A model generated the notes under the pieces. That model saw only the letters and a program-made list of their open reading frames with translations, was not told the DNA's origin and ran no database searches. The position numbers and the translations under genes are program-made. From positions 868,001 through 932,000 of the forward strand of contig CP015605.1 of the NCBI GenBank assembly GCA_002284895.1: a DNA stretch of 64,000 nucleotides, in the 5' to 3' direction. This stretch comes from Actinobacteria bacterium IMCC19121. GTDB lineage: Bacteria > Actinomycetota > Actinomycetes > Nanopelagicales > Nanopelagicaceae. Of the stretch, positions 43,615 to 53,078 are shown piece after piece; position 1 is the stretch's first letter, and each line of letters opens with the position of its first letter.

Positions 43615-44793
43615 CTATGCAACACGGCTTTCAAGCTTTAGCGCTGACATAAAGGCATCTACTACTTCTTGCTTGCTCCATGGCTTTGGAGCTTGTGTAA
43701 TAAAGAAGTCTTTAAGTGCGATTTCAGCTAGTTCATCAATGTCGCCTTCTACAAAGCCAAGGGATGAAAGCACAGGGAATTGCAGCTCTGCCAGGATTTT
43801 TCTCACAGCGTTCACGCAGCGAGATCCATCCTTAGTGCCATCTTGTGGCACACCCATCGCATCTGCAACGCGCTCCATCTTTTGCGGAACAATCTTTGCT
43901 TCGCGGGTCAGTGTTTCAACTAGAACTAAACCAATTGTTAGACCGTGTGGAACATGCTTGAGGCCACCGATTGCCTGACCTAACGAGTGTTCTGCTGTGC
44001 AGTCAGAGATATTCATTGTGAGACCAGCCATCATGCTGCCGGATGCCATTCCAGCACGTGCAACTTTGTCATTGCCATCTTTAAAGGCTGCAACTAAGGC
44101 AGGAGTCATCATGCGCACTGCTTCATAACCAATGGCATCTCCAATAGGAGTTGAGCACTTAGCGATGATTCCTGCGATTGCTTGAGCAAGAGCATCTATA
44201 CCTGTGTTGGCTGTCATTGAAGGAGGCATGGAATAAGTAAGCACTGGGTCAACTAGTGCAACTTGCGCGCGAAGGTTTCCATTTGCAATACCTGCTTTGC
44301 GACCAGCCTCTGGATCAGAGATAACAGAACCACCAGATACTTCAGAGCCTGTGCCAGCAGATGTTGGAAGAGCAACAAGTGGAAGTGTTGGTGCTGGATA
44401 GACAGGTGGCTTAGATTGGAATTCTCGGAAAGTGCAGTTGAGTTGGGCGCAAAGACGCGCAGCCTTGGCTGTGTCGATAACTGAACCGCCACCGAGTGCA
44501 ACAACAACATCTGAACCTGCTGCCTTAAGTGCTGCGATTGAATCATCGACCATTTGAATTGTTGGCTCACCTGCAGGCTTTTCAAAGACTGTAACGGTGA
44601 TTCCAGCAGCTGCCTTCATCTGATCAATGAGCTTTGCTGCTGCTGGATTAAACTTCTCAATATCTTTATCAACCATCAAAAAGACTTTGCTGGCACCAAG
44701 CTCTGCAACAACTGCTGGCAAAGTCTCTGCCACACCTTCTCCAAAGCGAACCTTGACTGGCAAGTGATTATTAAAGGCAGTGATGTTGTCCAC
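43615..44793 (-). CDS. Iron-containing alcohol dehydrogenase
   Basis: 392-residue group III dehydrogenase. NAD site LGGGSVIDTAKA, GTGSEVSGGSV, and the metal ligands in CTAEHSLGQAIGG and LKHVPHG. Possible substrates include short alcohols, glycerol or maleylacetate. GTG 44793 has AAGGAG 6 nt upstream; a frame extension further up overlaps SulP. It shares an operon with the host ybaK. Confidence 0.88.
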   Translation of the reverse strand: MDNITAFNNHLPVKVRFGEGVAETLPAVVAELGASKVFLMVDKDIEKFNPAAAKLIDQMKAAAGITVTVFEKPAGEPTIQMVDDSIAALKAAGSDVVVALGGGSVIDTAKAARLCAQLNCTFREFQSKPPVYPAPTLPLVALPTSAGTGSEVSGGSVISDPEAGRKAGIANGNLRAQVALVDPVLTYSMPPSMTANTGIDALAQAIAGIIAKCSTPIGDAIGYEAVRMMTPALVAAFKDGNDKVARAGMASGSMMAGLTMNISDCTAEHSLGQAIGGLKHVPHGLTIGLVLVETLTREAKIVPQKMERVADAMGVPQDGTKDGSRCVNAVRKILAELQFPVLSSLGFVEGDIDELAEIALKDFFITQAPKPWSKQEVVDAFMSALKLESRVA

Positions 44794-44828
44794 GGAGTGC
44801 TCCTTGGTGAGTTGGTATGGGTTTGATT

Positions 44829-46085
44829 CTATATCGCAGAAGGCTTTTGAGAGTAGTGGGCCAAGATCATATGCAGCGCAATGCCTATGGCCATGCCCCA
44901 AATCAAATCAATTGCAACGGTGCTAACTGCAGTCACAATTAATGTGGCAGATTCTGCCTTAGTCGTGCGCAGTGATTCCATGATTGATGCCGGGTTAAGG
45001 ATTCGATAGCTAGTTCCCAGCAATAAGCCGGCAATAACTGCAGTTGGAATTTGGCTGACAAGTGGGGCAGCAATGAGTGCAATAAAGAGAAGCACGAGTG
45101 CATGAAAAACAGAGGCCATCCGTGATGTGGCATGAGATCTCACATTCACACTTGTTCTAGCAATTGCACCGGTTGCTGGCATTCCACCAAAAAGTGAGGC
45201 GGCAAGTGTTGCAAGTCCCTGTCCAAAGAGTTCACGGTTAGGTTCAAAATGTTCCTTGCTATGGGCAAGACCATCGGCAACTCGGGCAGAGAGTAAAGAT
45301 TCAACTGCTGCAAGGAGTGCAATCCACAGAGCCGGGATAAGCAGCGCCGTTAAATTATCAAAGATAGGTTTTTGATAGGTGCCAAGTGCGCGGGGGATAT
45401 TTCCAATTGTTGCGACATCGATAGAAAAAGCTTTCACCAGCAGGGTAACTAAAAGCAGTGCGATAAAGCTGGCTGGAATATGTAGTTTCCATTTCAAACG
45501 ATGAACTATGTGGGGCCAGGAGAACTTGATTATCAATGTAATAAGCACGATAAGAAGAGACGTGTAGTTAAGGCCGGCATCGATCGCATCTTTCAAGGTG
45601 TTCCAAGCAACGATGTAGCTTTTCTCTCCTTCTCCTTTTGCAATGCCAAGTGCAAGTGGAATCTGCTGCAAAGAGATAATGAATGCAATTCCAACTGTGA
45701 AACCTTCAACGACAGTCCATGGCACACGATTTATCACTGCGCCTAATTTAAATACAGCCATTGCAATAACCATCACGCCAGCCATGAGGCCAAGGGCTGG
45801 GATTGCACCCACTCCGTAGCTATGGATAACTGGAATCAAAATAACTGTCATGGCACCTGTTGGACCACTGACTTGATATTTCGAGCCACCAAAGATTGCA
45901 GCTAAAAAGCCAGCAATTATCGCTGTGGTTAAGCCAGCTGCAGCTGACATCCCTGATGTGATTCCAAAACCAATAGCAAGGGGCAGAGCCACAATGGCAA
46001 CAGTTAAGCCAGCGATTAAATCAGTGAGTAGATCTTTGCGGTTGTTTGAGAACTCACTTCTTTTTGGCCAGAAGGAGAAGAACAT
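44829..46085 (-). CDS. SulP-family anion transporter without STAS domain
   Basis: 418 residues. SulP membrane domain with GLTVAIVALPLAIGFG, SKYQVSGPTGAMT, and VAAVESLLSARVADG-like segments. It ends right after the last helix, with no cytoplasmic STAS domain. Such proteins carry sulfate, bicarbonate or organic anions; the substrate is unknown. ATG 46085 is chosen because TACAAT lies 5 nt upstream; a GTG at 46133 would read through the promoter. Confidence 0.88.
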   Translation of the reverse strand: MFFSFWPKRSEFSNNRKDLLTDLIAGLTVAIVALPLAIGFGITSGMSAAAGLTTAIIAGFLAAIFGGSKYQVSGPTGAMTVILIPVIHSYGVGAIPALGLMAGVMVIAMAVFKLGAVINRVPWTVVEGFTVGIAFIISLQQIPLALGIAKGEGEKSYIVAWNTLKDAIDAGLNYTSLLIVLITLIIKFSWPHIVHRLKWKLHIPASFIALLLVTLLVKAFSIDVATIGNIPRALGTYQKPIFDNLTALLIPALWIALLAAVESLLSARVADGLAHSKEHFEPNRELFGQGLATLAASLFGGMPATGAIARTSVNVRSHATSRMASVFHALVLLFIALIAAPLVSQIPTAVIAGLLLGTSYRILNPASIMESLRTTKAESATLIVTAVSTVAIDLIWGMAIGIALHMILAHYSQKPSAI

Positions 46086-46090
46086 AAGTG

Positions 46091-46096
46091 ATTGTA
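46091..46096 (-). promoter_or_regulatory. -10 element of SulP gene
   Basis: TACAAT, close to the -10 consensus, 5 nt before ATG 46085. Confidence 0.5.
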
Positions 46097-46136
46097 AGCA
46101 GACTATTGGCTCATTGTCAGTTACCGTTATCACCTT

Positions 46137-47333
46137 ATGAGCACTGATTTATTAGCCATTGCAACGCGTGCGCGCAAAGGTCTTTTGGCAACTTTTTTCT
46201 TTATGGGTGTTGTCTCTATGGCCTGGGTTGCTCGCATCCCTGAGATCCGAGATGCCAACGGGCTAAATAATGGGCAGTTGGGGTTGATCCTTATTTCCAG
46301 CACAGCAGGAGCAATCCTTGGCGCGCAGTTAGCTGGGCGATTAGTGCACTCCTATGGCACAAAAGCAGTTATTCGAGTTGCCATCATCATCATGCCAATT
46401 GGTTTGATCTTGATGGGCTTTTCAACTTCTCCGATTACTTTAATTTTTGGTCTCTTCATCATGGGCCTTGGGTATTCCAGTATGGATATTGCCTCTAACA
46501 CTCAAGCTGTTGTGATTGAAAAGCTTTTGGGCTTTCGAGTGATGTCTTCATTTCATGCCTTGTGGTCATCAGGTGCCTTTGCAACAACGGTTTTAGGTGG
46601 ATCAATTGCTAAGCATGTTTCACCTCGCGATAACTTAGTTGGAGTCGGCATCGTTTGCTTTTTCTTATTTATTCCAGCTGTGCGCATGCTCCTCTCTGCT
46701 GATTTAGATGAACACAGCGGTGGAGATGAAGAGACTGAAGCCAAGATTCCGTTATTTGGAAAATCAGTTCTTCCACTGTGGGGGATGGGTATTGGTCTAC
46801 TGGGAGGCCTTATTGCAGAAGGTGCTGCCAGTGATTGGGGCGCTATCTTGCTACGCGATGACATGGGCTATGGCATAGGCGTTAACGCTTCAGCTTTTGC
46901 CGTCTTTTCACTAGCAATGATTACTGCCCGCTTTTTAGGCGATAGGGCACTTGATCACTTTGGGCCACGAAAGACAGTGCTCTACGGTGGTTATTTAGGT
47001 GGAATTGGCTTAGGTGCTGGTATTGCTATTGGTGTGCCACTCTCTGACACACAACCAGTTCTAGCTTTGATCATCGTCAATATTGGTTTTGCGTGTGCTG
47101 GACTAGGTATTGGTCCAATGTTTCCTGCCTATATTTTGGCAGCCTCTGAAGTTCCTGGAATGGCCTCATCAGTTGCCATTGCACGTGTGGGAGTAATTGG
47201 TATTGCTGGTTATTTCATTGGGCCATCTGTTACTGGCGCTCTTGCTCAAATAACTTCACTTCCTGTTGCAATGATGTATCCGGTGCTTATGTTGCTTCTG
47301 GCCGGGTATCAATCACACATCATCAAAAAATAA
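46137..47333 (+). CDS. MFS transporter
   Basis: 398 residues, 12 predicted helices. Start FFMGVVSMAWVARIPEIRDA resembles the FucP/YbjJ-like subfamily of inner-membrane MFS proteins, with AGRLVHSYGTKAVIR between helices 2 and 3. Substrate unknown. Divergent from SulP; a terminator hairpin follows. Confidence 0.85.
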   Translation: MSTDLLAIATRARKGLLATFFFMGVVSMAWVARIPEIRDANGLNNGQLGLILISSTAGAILGAQLAGRLVHSYGTKAVIRVAIIIMPIGLILMGFSTSPITLIFGLFIMGLGYSSMDIASNTQAVVIEKLLGFRVMSSFHALWSSGAFATTVLGGSIAKHVSPRDNLVGVGIVCFFLFIPAVRMLLSADLDEHSGGDEETEAKIPLFGKSVLPLWGMGIGLLGGLIAEGAASDWGAILLRDDMGYGIGVNASAFAVFSLAMITARFLGDRALDHFGPRKTVLYGGYLGGIGLGAGIAIGVPLSDTQPVLALIIVNIGFACAGLGIGPMFPAYILAASEVPGMASSVAIARVGVIGIAGYFIGPSVTGALAQITSLPVAMMYPVLMLLLAGYQSHIIKK

Positions 47334-47363
47334 AGCCCCCGCAGATTTCTCCGCAGGGGCTTT
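47332..47363. terminator. Terminator after the MFS gene
   Basis: Stem AAAGCCCC / GGGGCTTT around a 16-nt loop, between converging MFS and DoxX genes; T/A runs on both sides allow bidirectional use. Confidence 0.7.
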
Positions 47364-47376
47364 ACTGACTAACTTT

Positions 47377-47790
47377 TTATAGACTAAAGAATGCAGATGT
47401 AATGCTTGGACCAAAATCTGCACCAGAACCAACTAGTACGAAGATGATCAATGCTGCGCCAGCAAGAGATAGATCTTTGAAGAATCCGATTGATTCATTC
47501 TGCTTTGCAGTTGCATCAGTTTCTTTCCAGAATGCATGCATCATGAATGCTGCTGGGATTAAGAAGATGGCGATAAGTAGTGCGCCAAGATCTGCATAGA
47601 CACCAAATGCGATGTAGAGGCCGCCAACAAGAATCATCAGACCTGAAATGATCACACTGAGCTTTGCAGCTGGGACCTTCTTGTATTGGGCATAGCCAGT
47701 CATTGCATCGAGCTTGGTGAGGTGGCTGATTCCTGATGTGATGAAGATGCCGGCAAACAAGATGCGAGCGATTACGAGTACTGCGTTCAT
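47377..47790 (-). CDS. DoxX family membrane protein
   Basis: 137 residues, four helices (VIARILFAGIFITSGISHL; IISGLMILVGGLYIAFG; and two more). DoxX proteins are linked to redox and sulfur-stress tolerance. ATG 47790 has AAGGAG 5 nt upstream. A perfect 22-bp palindrome lies 38 bp before the start. Confidence 0.85.
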   Translation of the reverse strand: MNAVLVIARILFAGIFITSGISHLTKLDAMTGYAQYKKVPAAKLSVIISGLMILVGGLYIAFGVYADLGALLIAIFLIPAAFMMHAFWKETDATAKQNESIGFFKDLSLAGAALIIFVLVGSGADFGPSITSAFFSL

Positions 47791-47827
47791 GGAGCTCCTT
47801 AGATTGGTGAATACGAACAGGGGCAAT

Positions 47828-47849
47828 AGTAGTTGAAGTTTCAACTACT
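47828..47849. promoter_or_regulatory. Perfect palindromic operator before doxX
   Basis: AGTAGTTGAA-GT-TTCAACTACT. The right arm includes TACTAT, a likely -10 for doxX on the minus strand, so a bound MarR/TetR-type repressor would block it. No regulator gene is adjacent. Confidence 0.6.
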
Positions 47850-47902
47850 CAGAGCCTCGACACGCCTGCGCGCTTGCTATTTGTCAGTCCCGGGGTCTAT
47901 TT

Positions 47903-47920
47903 TTCGAACATCTGTTCGAA
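47903..47920. promoter_or_regulatory. SOS box (LexA operator)
   Basis: TTCGAACA-TC-TGTTCGAA, an 18-bp perfect dyad that contains CGAAC-N4-GTTCG, the Gram-positive LexA box. It lies 24 bp before the mutagenesis operon. Confidence 0.85.
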
Positions 47921-47943
47921 TACTCAGAAAGGCTCCTCAGCCC

Positions 47944-48219
47944 ATGATGCAGGTCAATCCCGCCCACGATGTCACCATCGATGGTGCGACAACGCCCATT
48001 GAATTTACATTCAAGGGTCGGCGCTTTCGTATCCATGCAGTCTTATCGCGCTGGTGTGAAGCAGGCGGTTGGTGGAATCGCATTAGCGATGGCAAATACA
48101 GACCTGATGATCAAGCACGTGCGCTGTGGCGCGTGGAGGCAGCACCTATTGGGGCGCTAACAACATTTGAATTAGAGCGCGATGAACTTAGCGGCCAATG
48201 GATTATCCGTAACGTATGA
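47944..48219 (+). CDS. DUF6504-like small protein of the mutagenesis cassette
   Basis: 91 residues beginning MMQVNPAHDVTIDG, with FTFKGRRFRIHAVLSRWCEA and a WRVEA-type beta segment. Similar short proteins sit beside imuB/dnaE2 genes in Actinobacteria; role unknown. The stop overlaps the dnaE2 start (ATGA). A longer frame upstream would run through the SOS box. Confidence 0.7.
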   Translation: MMQVNPAHDVTIDGATTPIEFTFKGRRFRIHAVLSRWCEAGGWWNRISDGKYRPDDQARALWRVEAAPIGALTTFELERDELSGQWIIRNV

Positions 48220-51200
48220 GTTTTATTCACCTCAACGTTGCCAGTGCTTACTCACTCAAATATGGCACAACACAACCAGCTGATTTAGTAGAGCGCGCTG
48301 CTGCCTTTGAGATGCCGGCGCTGGCGTTAACTGATCGTGATGGTTTAGCCGGTGCAATTCGCTTCGCGCAAAGCTGTGTTGATTTTGGTATCGCGCCAAT
48401 TATTGGAGTCAATCTGGCAGTTGATATGGGAGGTAGTAATAATCGTCTGACTCTTTTGGCACATAGTGACGGGGGATGGCGCTCGCTATGTAGGTTGCTG
48501 ACATCTCTTGCAATGACAAGTGATAGTCGCAATCCGGTTCTGACCCTTGATTTCCTGCAACGCTTTAGCCATTACAGCACTAACGTCTATGCCCTGCATG
48601 GACCGCACTCGCTAGTGGGCTCACTTATTACCGATAACCGTATTGATGCAGCTTTCAGCGCCTTTAACCAAACCCGTGATTTATTTGCAGATAATGCCAT
48701 TGAATGTGTTTCACATCTTGTGGCGGGTAAAGGTCCGCGCTCCACATCCCATGCGGCAAAGTCGTTAATTTTTGCCCGTGATCACGATATTGACGCCATT
48801 GTTACCAACGCAGTTCGCATGCGCGATAGGGCCGATGGTCCTGTGGCAGATGTTTTAGATTGCGCTCGCCAGCTAGTGCCATTGCATCCGCGCCATATTG
48901 AGCGACAAAATGCTGAAGGCTTTTTAAAATCAAGTGATGACATGATTTCACTGGCCGGTGAAATTGCACGGGCTGCAGGGGAGCGAACACCGCGCCAGTT
49001 GCTAGCAACAACTCGTGCATGGGCAGAGCGCTCTTTGTTATCTCCTCAGCGAGATATTGGTTTAGGTGGTGCCCATCTACCTGAAGCCCATGTGGTGGGG
49101 GCAGATTCAGCCCATGAAATGCGCGTATTGCTGCGCACTCGCAGTGAAGCTGCAATTAACTGGCGCTATAGCGATAGCGCGATGATTAAAAAAGCTCGCA
49201 CGCGCCTTGATGATGAACTATCAACAGTTGCAACCCTTGGCTTTGAATCATATTTCTTAACTGTTGCCGATATCTGTGACATGGCACGTGGTGCTGGTAT
49301 TCGAGTTGCTGCACGGGGAAGTGGTGCCGGCTCCCTAATCTGTCACTTACTTGGAATCTCAGGTGTTGATCCACTACAACATGGTCTATTAATGGAGCGC
49401 TTTTGTTCACCACTGCGCAGAGCTTTGCCCGATATCGATATAGATGTTGAATCACATAGGCGACTTGAAATCTATGACATGGTTTTTAAACGCTATGGCA
49501 ATACTGATTGGGATGTGCCGGGCAATCAATCTCGATGTGCAACTGTTGCCATGGTTGATACATACCGTGCCCGCCATGCAATACGAGATGCAGGAGCCGC
49601 CCTTGGCCTGCCAGGCATGGAGATTGATATGTTGGCAAAGTCGATGCCACATGTGAGAGCTCGCAATATCTCAAAAGCCCTTGAGAACTTACCTGAGCTG
49701 CGCTCTCTTAATATCTCTGCGCCATTAACTGCAATGACAATTGCGCTAGCTGAGCGCCTTGATGGTTTGCCACGGCATTTATCGATGCACCCATGTGCCA
49801 TTGTTTTATCTGATGGCGGCTTACTTGATCGCACGCCACTTCTTTCCAATGCCAGCGGTTATCCCATGGTGGTCTTTGATAAAGATGATGTTGAAGCTAT
49901 TGGTTTGTTAAAGCTCGATGTTTTGGGTGTGAGGATGCAGTCAGCTATTTCTTATGCCTTAACTGAGATAGAGCGCACGGAAGATGTCAGGGTGGATATC
50001 GATGCCGTGCCCTTAGATGATCCTGATACTTATGCACTAATCCAATCCACCAATACTTTAGGTTTGTTTCAAATTGAATCTCCGGGTCAGCGCGAACTTG
50101 TTGGAAAGTTAGAACCTAAAACATTTACTGATCTCATTATTGATATCTCACTCTTTCGACCAGGGCCAGTGAAATCAGACATGATTACGCCCTTTTTAAA
50201 GGCCCGTCATGGCTGGGCCAAAGCCCAAATCATTCACCCAGATCTCTATGAGATTTTGCGCGATACCGAAGGTGTTGTTGTCTTCCATGAACAAGTCATT
50301 GAAATCATTGCAACGATGACGGGGGTCTCACTAGCTAGCGCTGATGAAAAGCGGCGGGCGTTGGGGGATAGGGATGGACAACAAGAAGTCTGTGATTGGT
50401 TCTTTCCTGCAGCAACGGCCAAGGGTTATGAGCTGCCTATCGTTCATGAGATCTGGGAAGTTCTGCGCGCCTTTGCATCCTTTGGTTTTTGTAAAGCACA
50501 TGCTGCAGCCTTTGCCCTGCCCACCTATCAATCAGCCTGGCTTAAAACTCATTACCCAGCAGCGTTTTTAGCTGGTGTGCTCACACATGATCCGGGGATG
50601 TATCCAAGGCGTTTAATCGTTGATGAAGTGCGACAGATGGGATTAAAGGTTGCACCCCTTGATATCAATGAATCTGATTCGGTGTATCGGGTGGAAGATA
50701 ATGGCAGCGCAGTTCGTATTGCACTCTCCACCATTACAAAGATTAGCGACGGGGAAGTTGCATCGATTATTGCTGGACGGCCCTATATAGATTTAACTGA
50801 TTTTGTGCGCCGCTCTGGATGCAGCGCCCCTGTTACAGAAAGTGCAATCTTGACCGGTGCCTTTGATCACTTGCATACCGATGTTAACCGCCGTGATTTG
50901 CTGCTGCATTTCTCTGATCTGCAAAAATCACCTAACGCTGGGGTGACCGGAGCGCAGATGAATTTAGCTTTTGCGCCTCCCACATTAATTAGCAGTGGCC
51001 TAACTGATATGAGTCCTGCTGAAATAGTTCAACATGAGATAGCGCGCTTAGGTATTGATATGTCTGAGCACCTAGTCAGTTTCTATAGCGATTTTCTTAA
51101 CTCCATTGGCGCCGTGCGCTCCTGTGATTTACTGGCTCAGCGTTCGCGCTCTTCGGTATTAGTAGCTGGTATAAAAGTTGCGATGCAAACCCCGCCGGTG

Positions 51201-51443
51201 CGAAGTGGAAAGCGCGTCATCTTTGTAAGCCTTGATGATGGATATGGATGTAGTGATTCAACTTTCTTTACCGACACTCAAGCCGACTTTGCCAGCACCC
51301 TCTATTCCTCATCCCTGCTACTCATTCGTGGCATTACCCGGCGCACAGGGGCCCGCGGTATTTCACTTCGGGCAACGGGTGCATGGGATTTACGCGCGGC
51401 CTATGAATCTTGGCGCACAAAAGAAAGTACGCTGGCAATATGA
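48216..51443 (+). CDS. dnaE2: Error-prone DNA polymerase III alpha subunit DnaE2
   Basis: 1075 residues, DnaE2 length. The PHP region begins FIHLNVASAYSL, where the metal-binding HxH is Asn-x-Ala, so the PHP site is degenerate. Catalytic Asps are in PDIDIDVES and KLDVLGVRMQ; ARGSGAGSLICHLLG binds nucleotide. Under an SOS box and overlapping dinB (ATGA), it probably does translesion synthesis and damage-induced mutagenesis. Confidence 0.9.
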   Translation: MSFIHLNVASAYSLKYGTTQPADLVERAAAFEMPALALTDRDGLAGAIRFAQSCVDFGIAPIIGVNLAVDMGGSNNRLTLLAHSDGGWRSLCRLLTSLAMTSDSRNPVLTLDFLQRFSHYSTNVYALHGPHSLVGSLITDNRIDAAFSAFNQTRDLFADNAIECVSHLVAGKGPRSTSHAAKSLIFARDHDIDAIVTNAVRMRDRADGPVADVLDCARQLVPLHPRHIERQNAEGFLKSSDDMISLAGEIARAAGERTPRQLLATTRAWAERSLLSPQRDIGLGGAHLPEAHVVGADSAHEMRVLLRTRSEAAINWRYSDSAMIKKARTRLDDELSTVATLGFESYFLTVADICDMARGAGIRVAARGSGAGSLICHLLGISGVDPLQHGLLMERFCSPLRRALPDIDIDVESHRRLEIYDMVFKRYGNTDWDVPGNQSRCATVAMVDTYRARHAIRDAGAALGLPGMEIDMLAKSMPHVRARNISKALENLPELRSLNISAPLTAMTIALAERLDGLPRHLSMHPCAIVLSDGGLLDRTPLLSNASGYPMVVFDKDDVEAIGLLKLDVLGVRMQSAISYALTEIERTEDVRVDIDAVPLDDPDTYALIQSTNTLGLFQIESPGQRELVGKLEPKTFTDLIIDISLFRPGPVKSDMITPFLKARHGWAKAQIIHPDLYEILRDTEGVVVFHEQVIEIIATMTGVSLASADEKRRALGDRDGQQEVCDWFFPAATAKGYELPIVHEIWEVLRAFASFGFCKAHAAAFALPTYQSAWLKTHYPAAFLAGVLTHDPGMYPRRLIVDEVRQMGLKVAPLDINESDSVYRVEDNGSAVRIALSTITKISDGEVASIIAGRPYIDLTDFVRRSGCSAPVTESAILTGAFDHLHTDVNRRDLLLHFSDLQKSPNAGVTGAQMNLAFAPPTLISSGLTDMSPAEIVQHEIARLGIDMSEHLVSFYSDFLNSIGAVRSCDLLAQRSRSSVLVAGIKVAMQTPPVRSGKRVIFVSLDDGYGCSDSTFFTDTQADFASTLYSSSLLLIRGITRRTGARGISLRATGAWDLRAAYESWRTKESTLAI

Positions 51444-52630
51444 GTGAAGAAAACGCCACCCAGGCCACCATTCTTCATGTTGATATGGATGCATTTTTTG
51501 CCTCCGTGGCAGAGCGCGATAACCCAGAGTTAAAAGGAAAGGCCGTCGTTATTGGCATGGGAGCACGCGGTGTTGTCTCTGCTGCAAACTATGAAGCGCG
51601 CAAATTTGGTATTCACTCAGCAATGCCAGTGGGGCGTGCTCGCCGATTAGCACCGCATGCAATCTTTCTACCTGTTGATATGGCCCGCTATCAAGAAGTA
51701 TCAGAACATGTCATGGAGATCTTCCATAGTTTCACGCCGTGGGTTGAACCGATTTCCTTAGATGAAGCTTTTTTGGATGTGACCGGTTCACAAAAGCTAC
51801 TTGGTACTGGCCGTGAAATCGCAGTTGCTATCCGTAAGAAAGTCGAGGAGCAAGAGGGCATTACCTGCTCAGTTGGAATCGCACCTTCTAAGTTCATTGC
51901 CAAGTTAGCATCAGCCAACTGCAAACCCAATGGAATGTTAGAGATAACTTCTGATCGCATTCTCACTTTTTTACATCCACTACCTATCCAAGCGATGTGG
52001 GGAGTGGGACCAAAGACGGCAGAAGTTCTAGAGCGATTAGGGCTTCGAACGATTGAAGATATTGCAAAGCTGCCACGGGCCACACTGATCAGAGCACTCG
52101 GTGAAGCAAACGGTGCATCTTTATATGAACTTGCATGGGGCCGTGATTACCGTGATGTGACACCTGAGGAACCAGATCGCAGTATCAGTGCAGCAGAGAC
52201 ATTTGCGCAAGATCTCGATAATCCAGAAGAGATATTGACTGAGTTTTTGAGATTAACTGAGAGGGCAACTGCCAGATTGCGAGATCGTGATTTATTTGCA
52301 AAGACAATAAGTATCAAAGTGCGCTTTGCTGATTTCTCAACGATTAATCGCAGTAAGACTTTGCCGCTTCCAATTGATAGCACCCATGATGTTTATGATG
52401 TAGTGAAGGGGCTCTATCAAGCACTTCGCATTGAGCGGGCCCGATTGCGCCTTGTGGGGGTCTCTCTGGAGAACTTAAGTGAGGGAGCACCACACCAGAT
52501 GATGCTGGGCGAGCGCGAAGTTGGCTGGCGCCAAGCTGAAGGGGCTATAGATCAAGCCCGGGCACGCTTTGGTAAGGGTTCTGTGCGTCCAGCCCGGCTG
52601 ATAAGTGCCAGTGAAGATGATGAGGATTAG
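51440..52630 (+). CDS. dinB: DNA polymerase IV (Y family)
   Basis: 396 residues. HVDMDAFFASVAERDNPEL and SLDEAFLDVTGS contain the three catalytic acidic residues, so it is an active polymerase rather than ImuB. SVGIAPSKFIAKLAS and HhH segment AMWGVGPKTAEVL follow; the C-terminal little-finger domain is present. ATG 51440 overlaps the dnaE2 stop. It replaces the ImuA-ImuB partners usual with DnaE2. Confidence 0.92.
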   Translation: MSEENATQATILHVDMDAFFASVAERDNPELKGKAVVIGMGARGVVSAANYEARKFGIHSAMPVGRARRLAPHAIFLPVDMARYQEVSEHVMEIFHSFTPWVEPISLDEAFLDVTGSQKLLGTGREIAVAIRKKVEEQEGITCSVGIAPSKFIAKLASANCKPNGMLEITSDRILTFLHPLPIQAMWGVGPKTAEVLERLGLRTIEDIAKLPRATLIRALGEANGASLYELAWGRDYRDVTPEEPDRSISAAETFAQDLDNPEEILTEFLRLTERATARLRDRDLFAKTISIKVRFADFSTINRSKTLPLPIDSTHDVYDVVKGLYQALRIERARLRLVGVSLENLSEGAPHQMMLGEREVGWRQAEGAIDQARARFGKGSVRPARLISASEDDED

Positions 52631-52662
52631 TTTTTAAGTAGCCACAAAGCCCAGAGGTGTTC

Positions 52663-52668
52663 TATTGT
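52663..52668 (+). promoter_or_regulatory. -10 element of leaderless DUF3040 gene
   Basis: TATTGT, six bases (tgggcc), then ATG 52675. Confidence 0.6.
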
Positions 52669-52674
52669 TGGGCC

Positions 52675-53016
52675 ATGGCCTTATCTGATCATGAGAAGCG
52701 AATGCTCCAGGAGATGGAAGCTGCGCTAATGACGGAGGATCCACGCCTTGTTTCAGCCCTATCGGGTGAGGCAAAGCCGATTGGCAAAAACCGCATCCTG
52801 CTAGCTCTTGGCCTGGTGGTACTTGGAATTCTGGTCCTCTTTACTGGTCTGATTTCAAAGACAACGCCTGTGGGAGTACTGGGCTTCATCATCGCTCTTA
52901 GCGGGGTAATCACAGCTATCTCATCTATCGGGCGTCCATCTATACCAAAGCGCAAGGGCTCATCTTCGATCAGCGCTCGCCTTGAGCAACGCTGGGATGA
53001 GCGCAATAACGGCTAA
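52675..53016 (+). CDS. DUF3040 membrane protein
   Basis: 113 residues. Cytosolic MALSDHEKRMLQEMEAAL start, two helices (ILLALGLVVLGILVLFTGLI; VLGFIIALSGVITAISSI) and a basic tail. This family is confined to Actinobacteria and often lies just before mraZ. Function unknown. An in-frame ATG upstream would lie inside the promoter. Confidence 0.85.
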   Translation: MALSDHEKRMLQEMEAALMTEDPRLVSALSGEAKPIGKNRILLALGLVVLGILVLFTGLISKTTPVGVLGFIIALSGVITAISSIGRPSIPKRKGSSSISARLEQRWDERNNG

Positions 53017-53036
53017 ATAAGTATCACGTACTGACC

Positions 53037-53062
53037 AAGGGCTCTCGTGGGGGCCCTTTTTT
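53037..53062 (+). terminator. Terminator after the DUF3040 gene
   Basis: AAGGGCTC stem pairing with GGGCCCTT, followed by a T run; separates the DUF3040 gene from mraZ. Confidence 0.7.
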
Positions 53063-53078
53063 CATGCCTAAAAACAGG

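Noticed and set aside
51440-52630. ImuB
   Set aside because: All catalytic acidic residues (DMD and DE) are present, so it is DinB-type.
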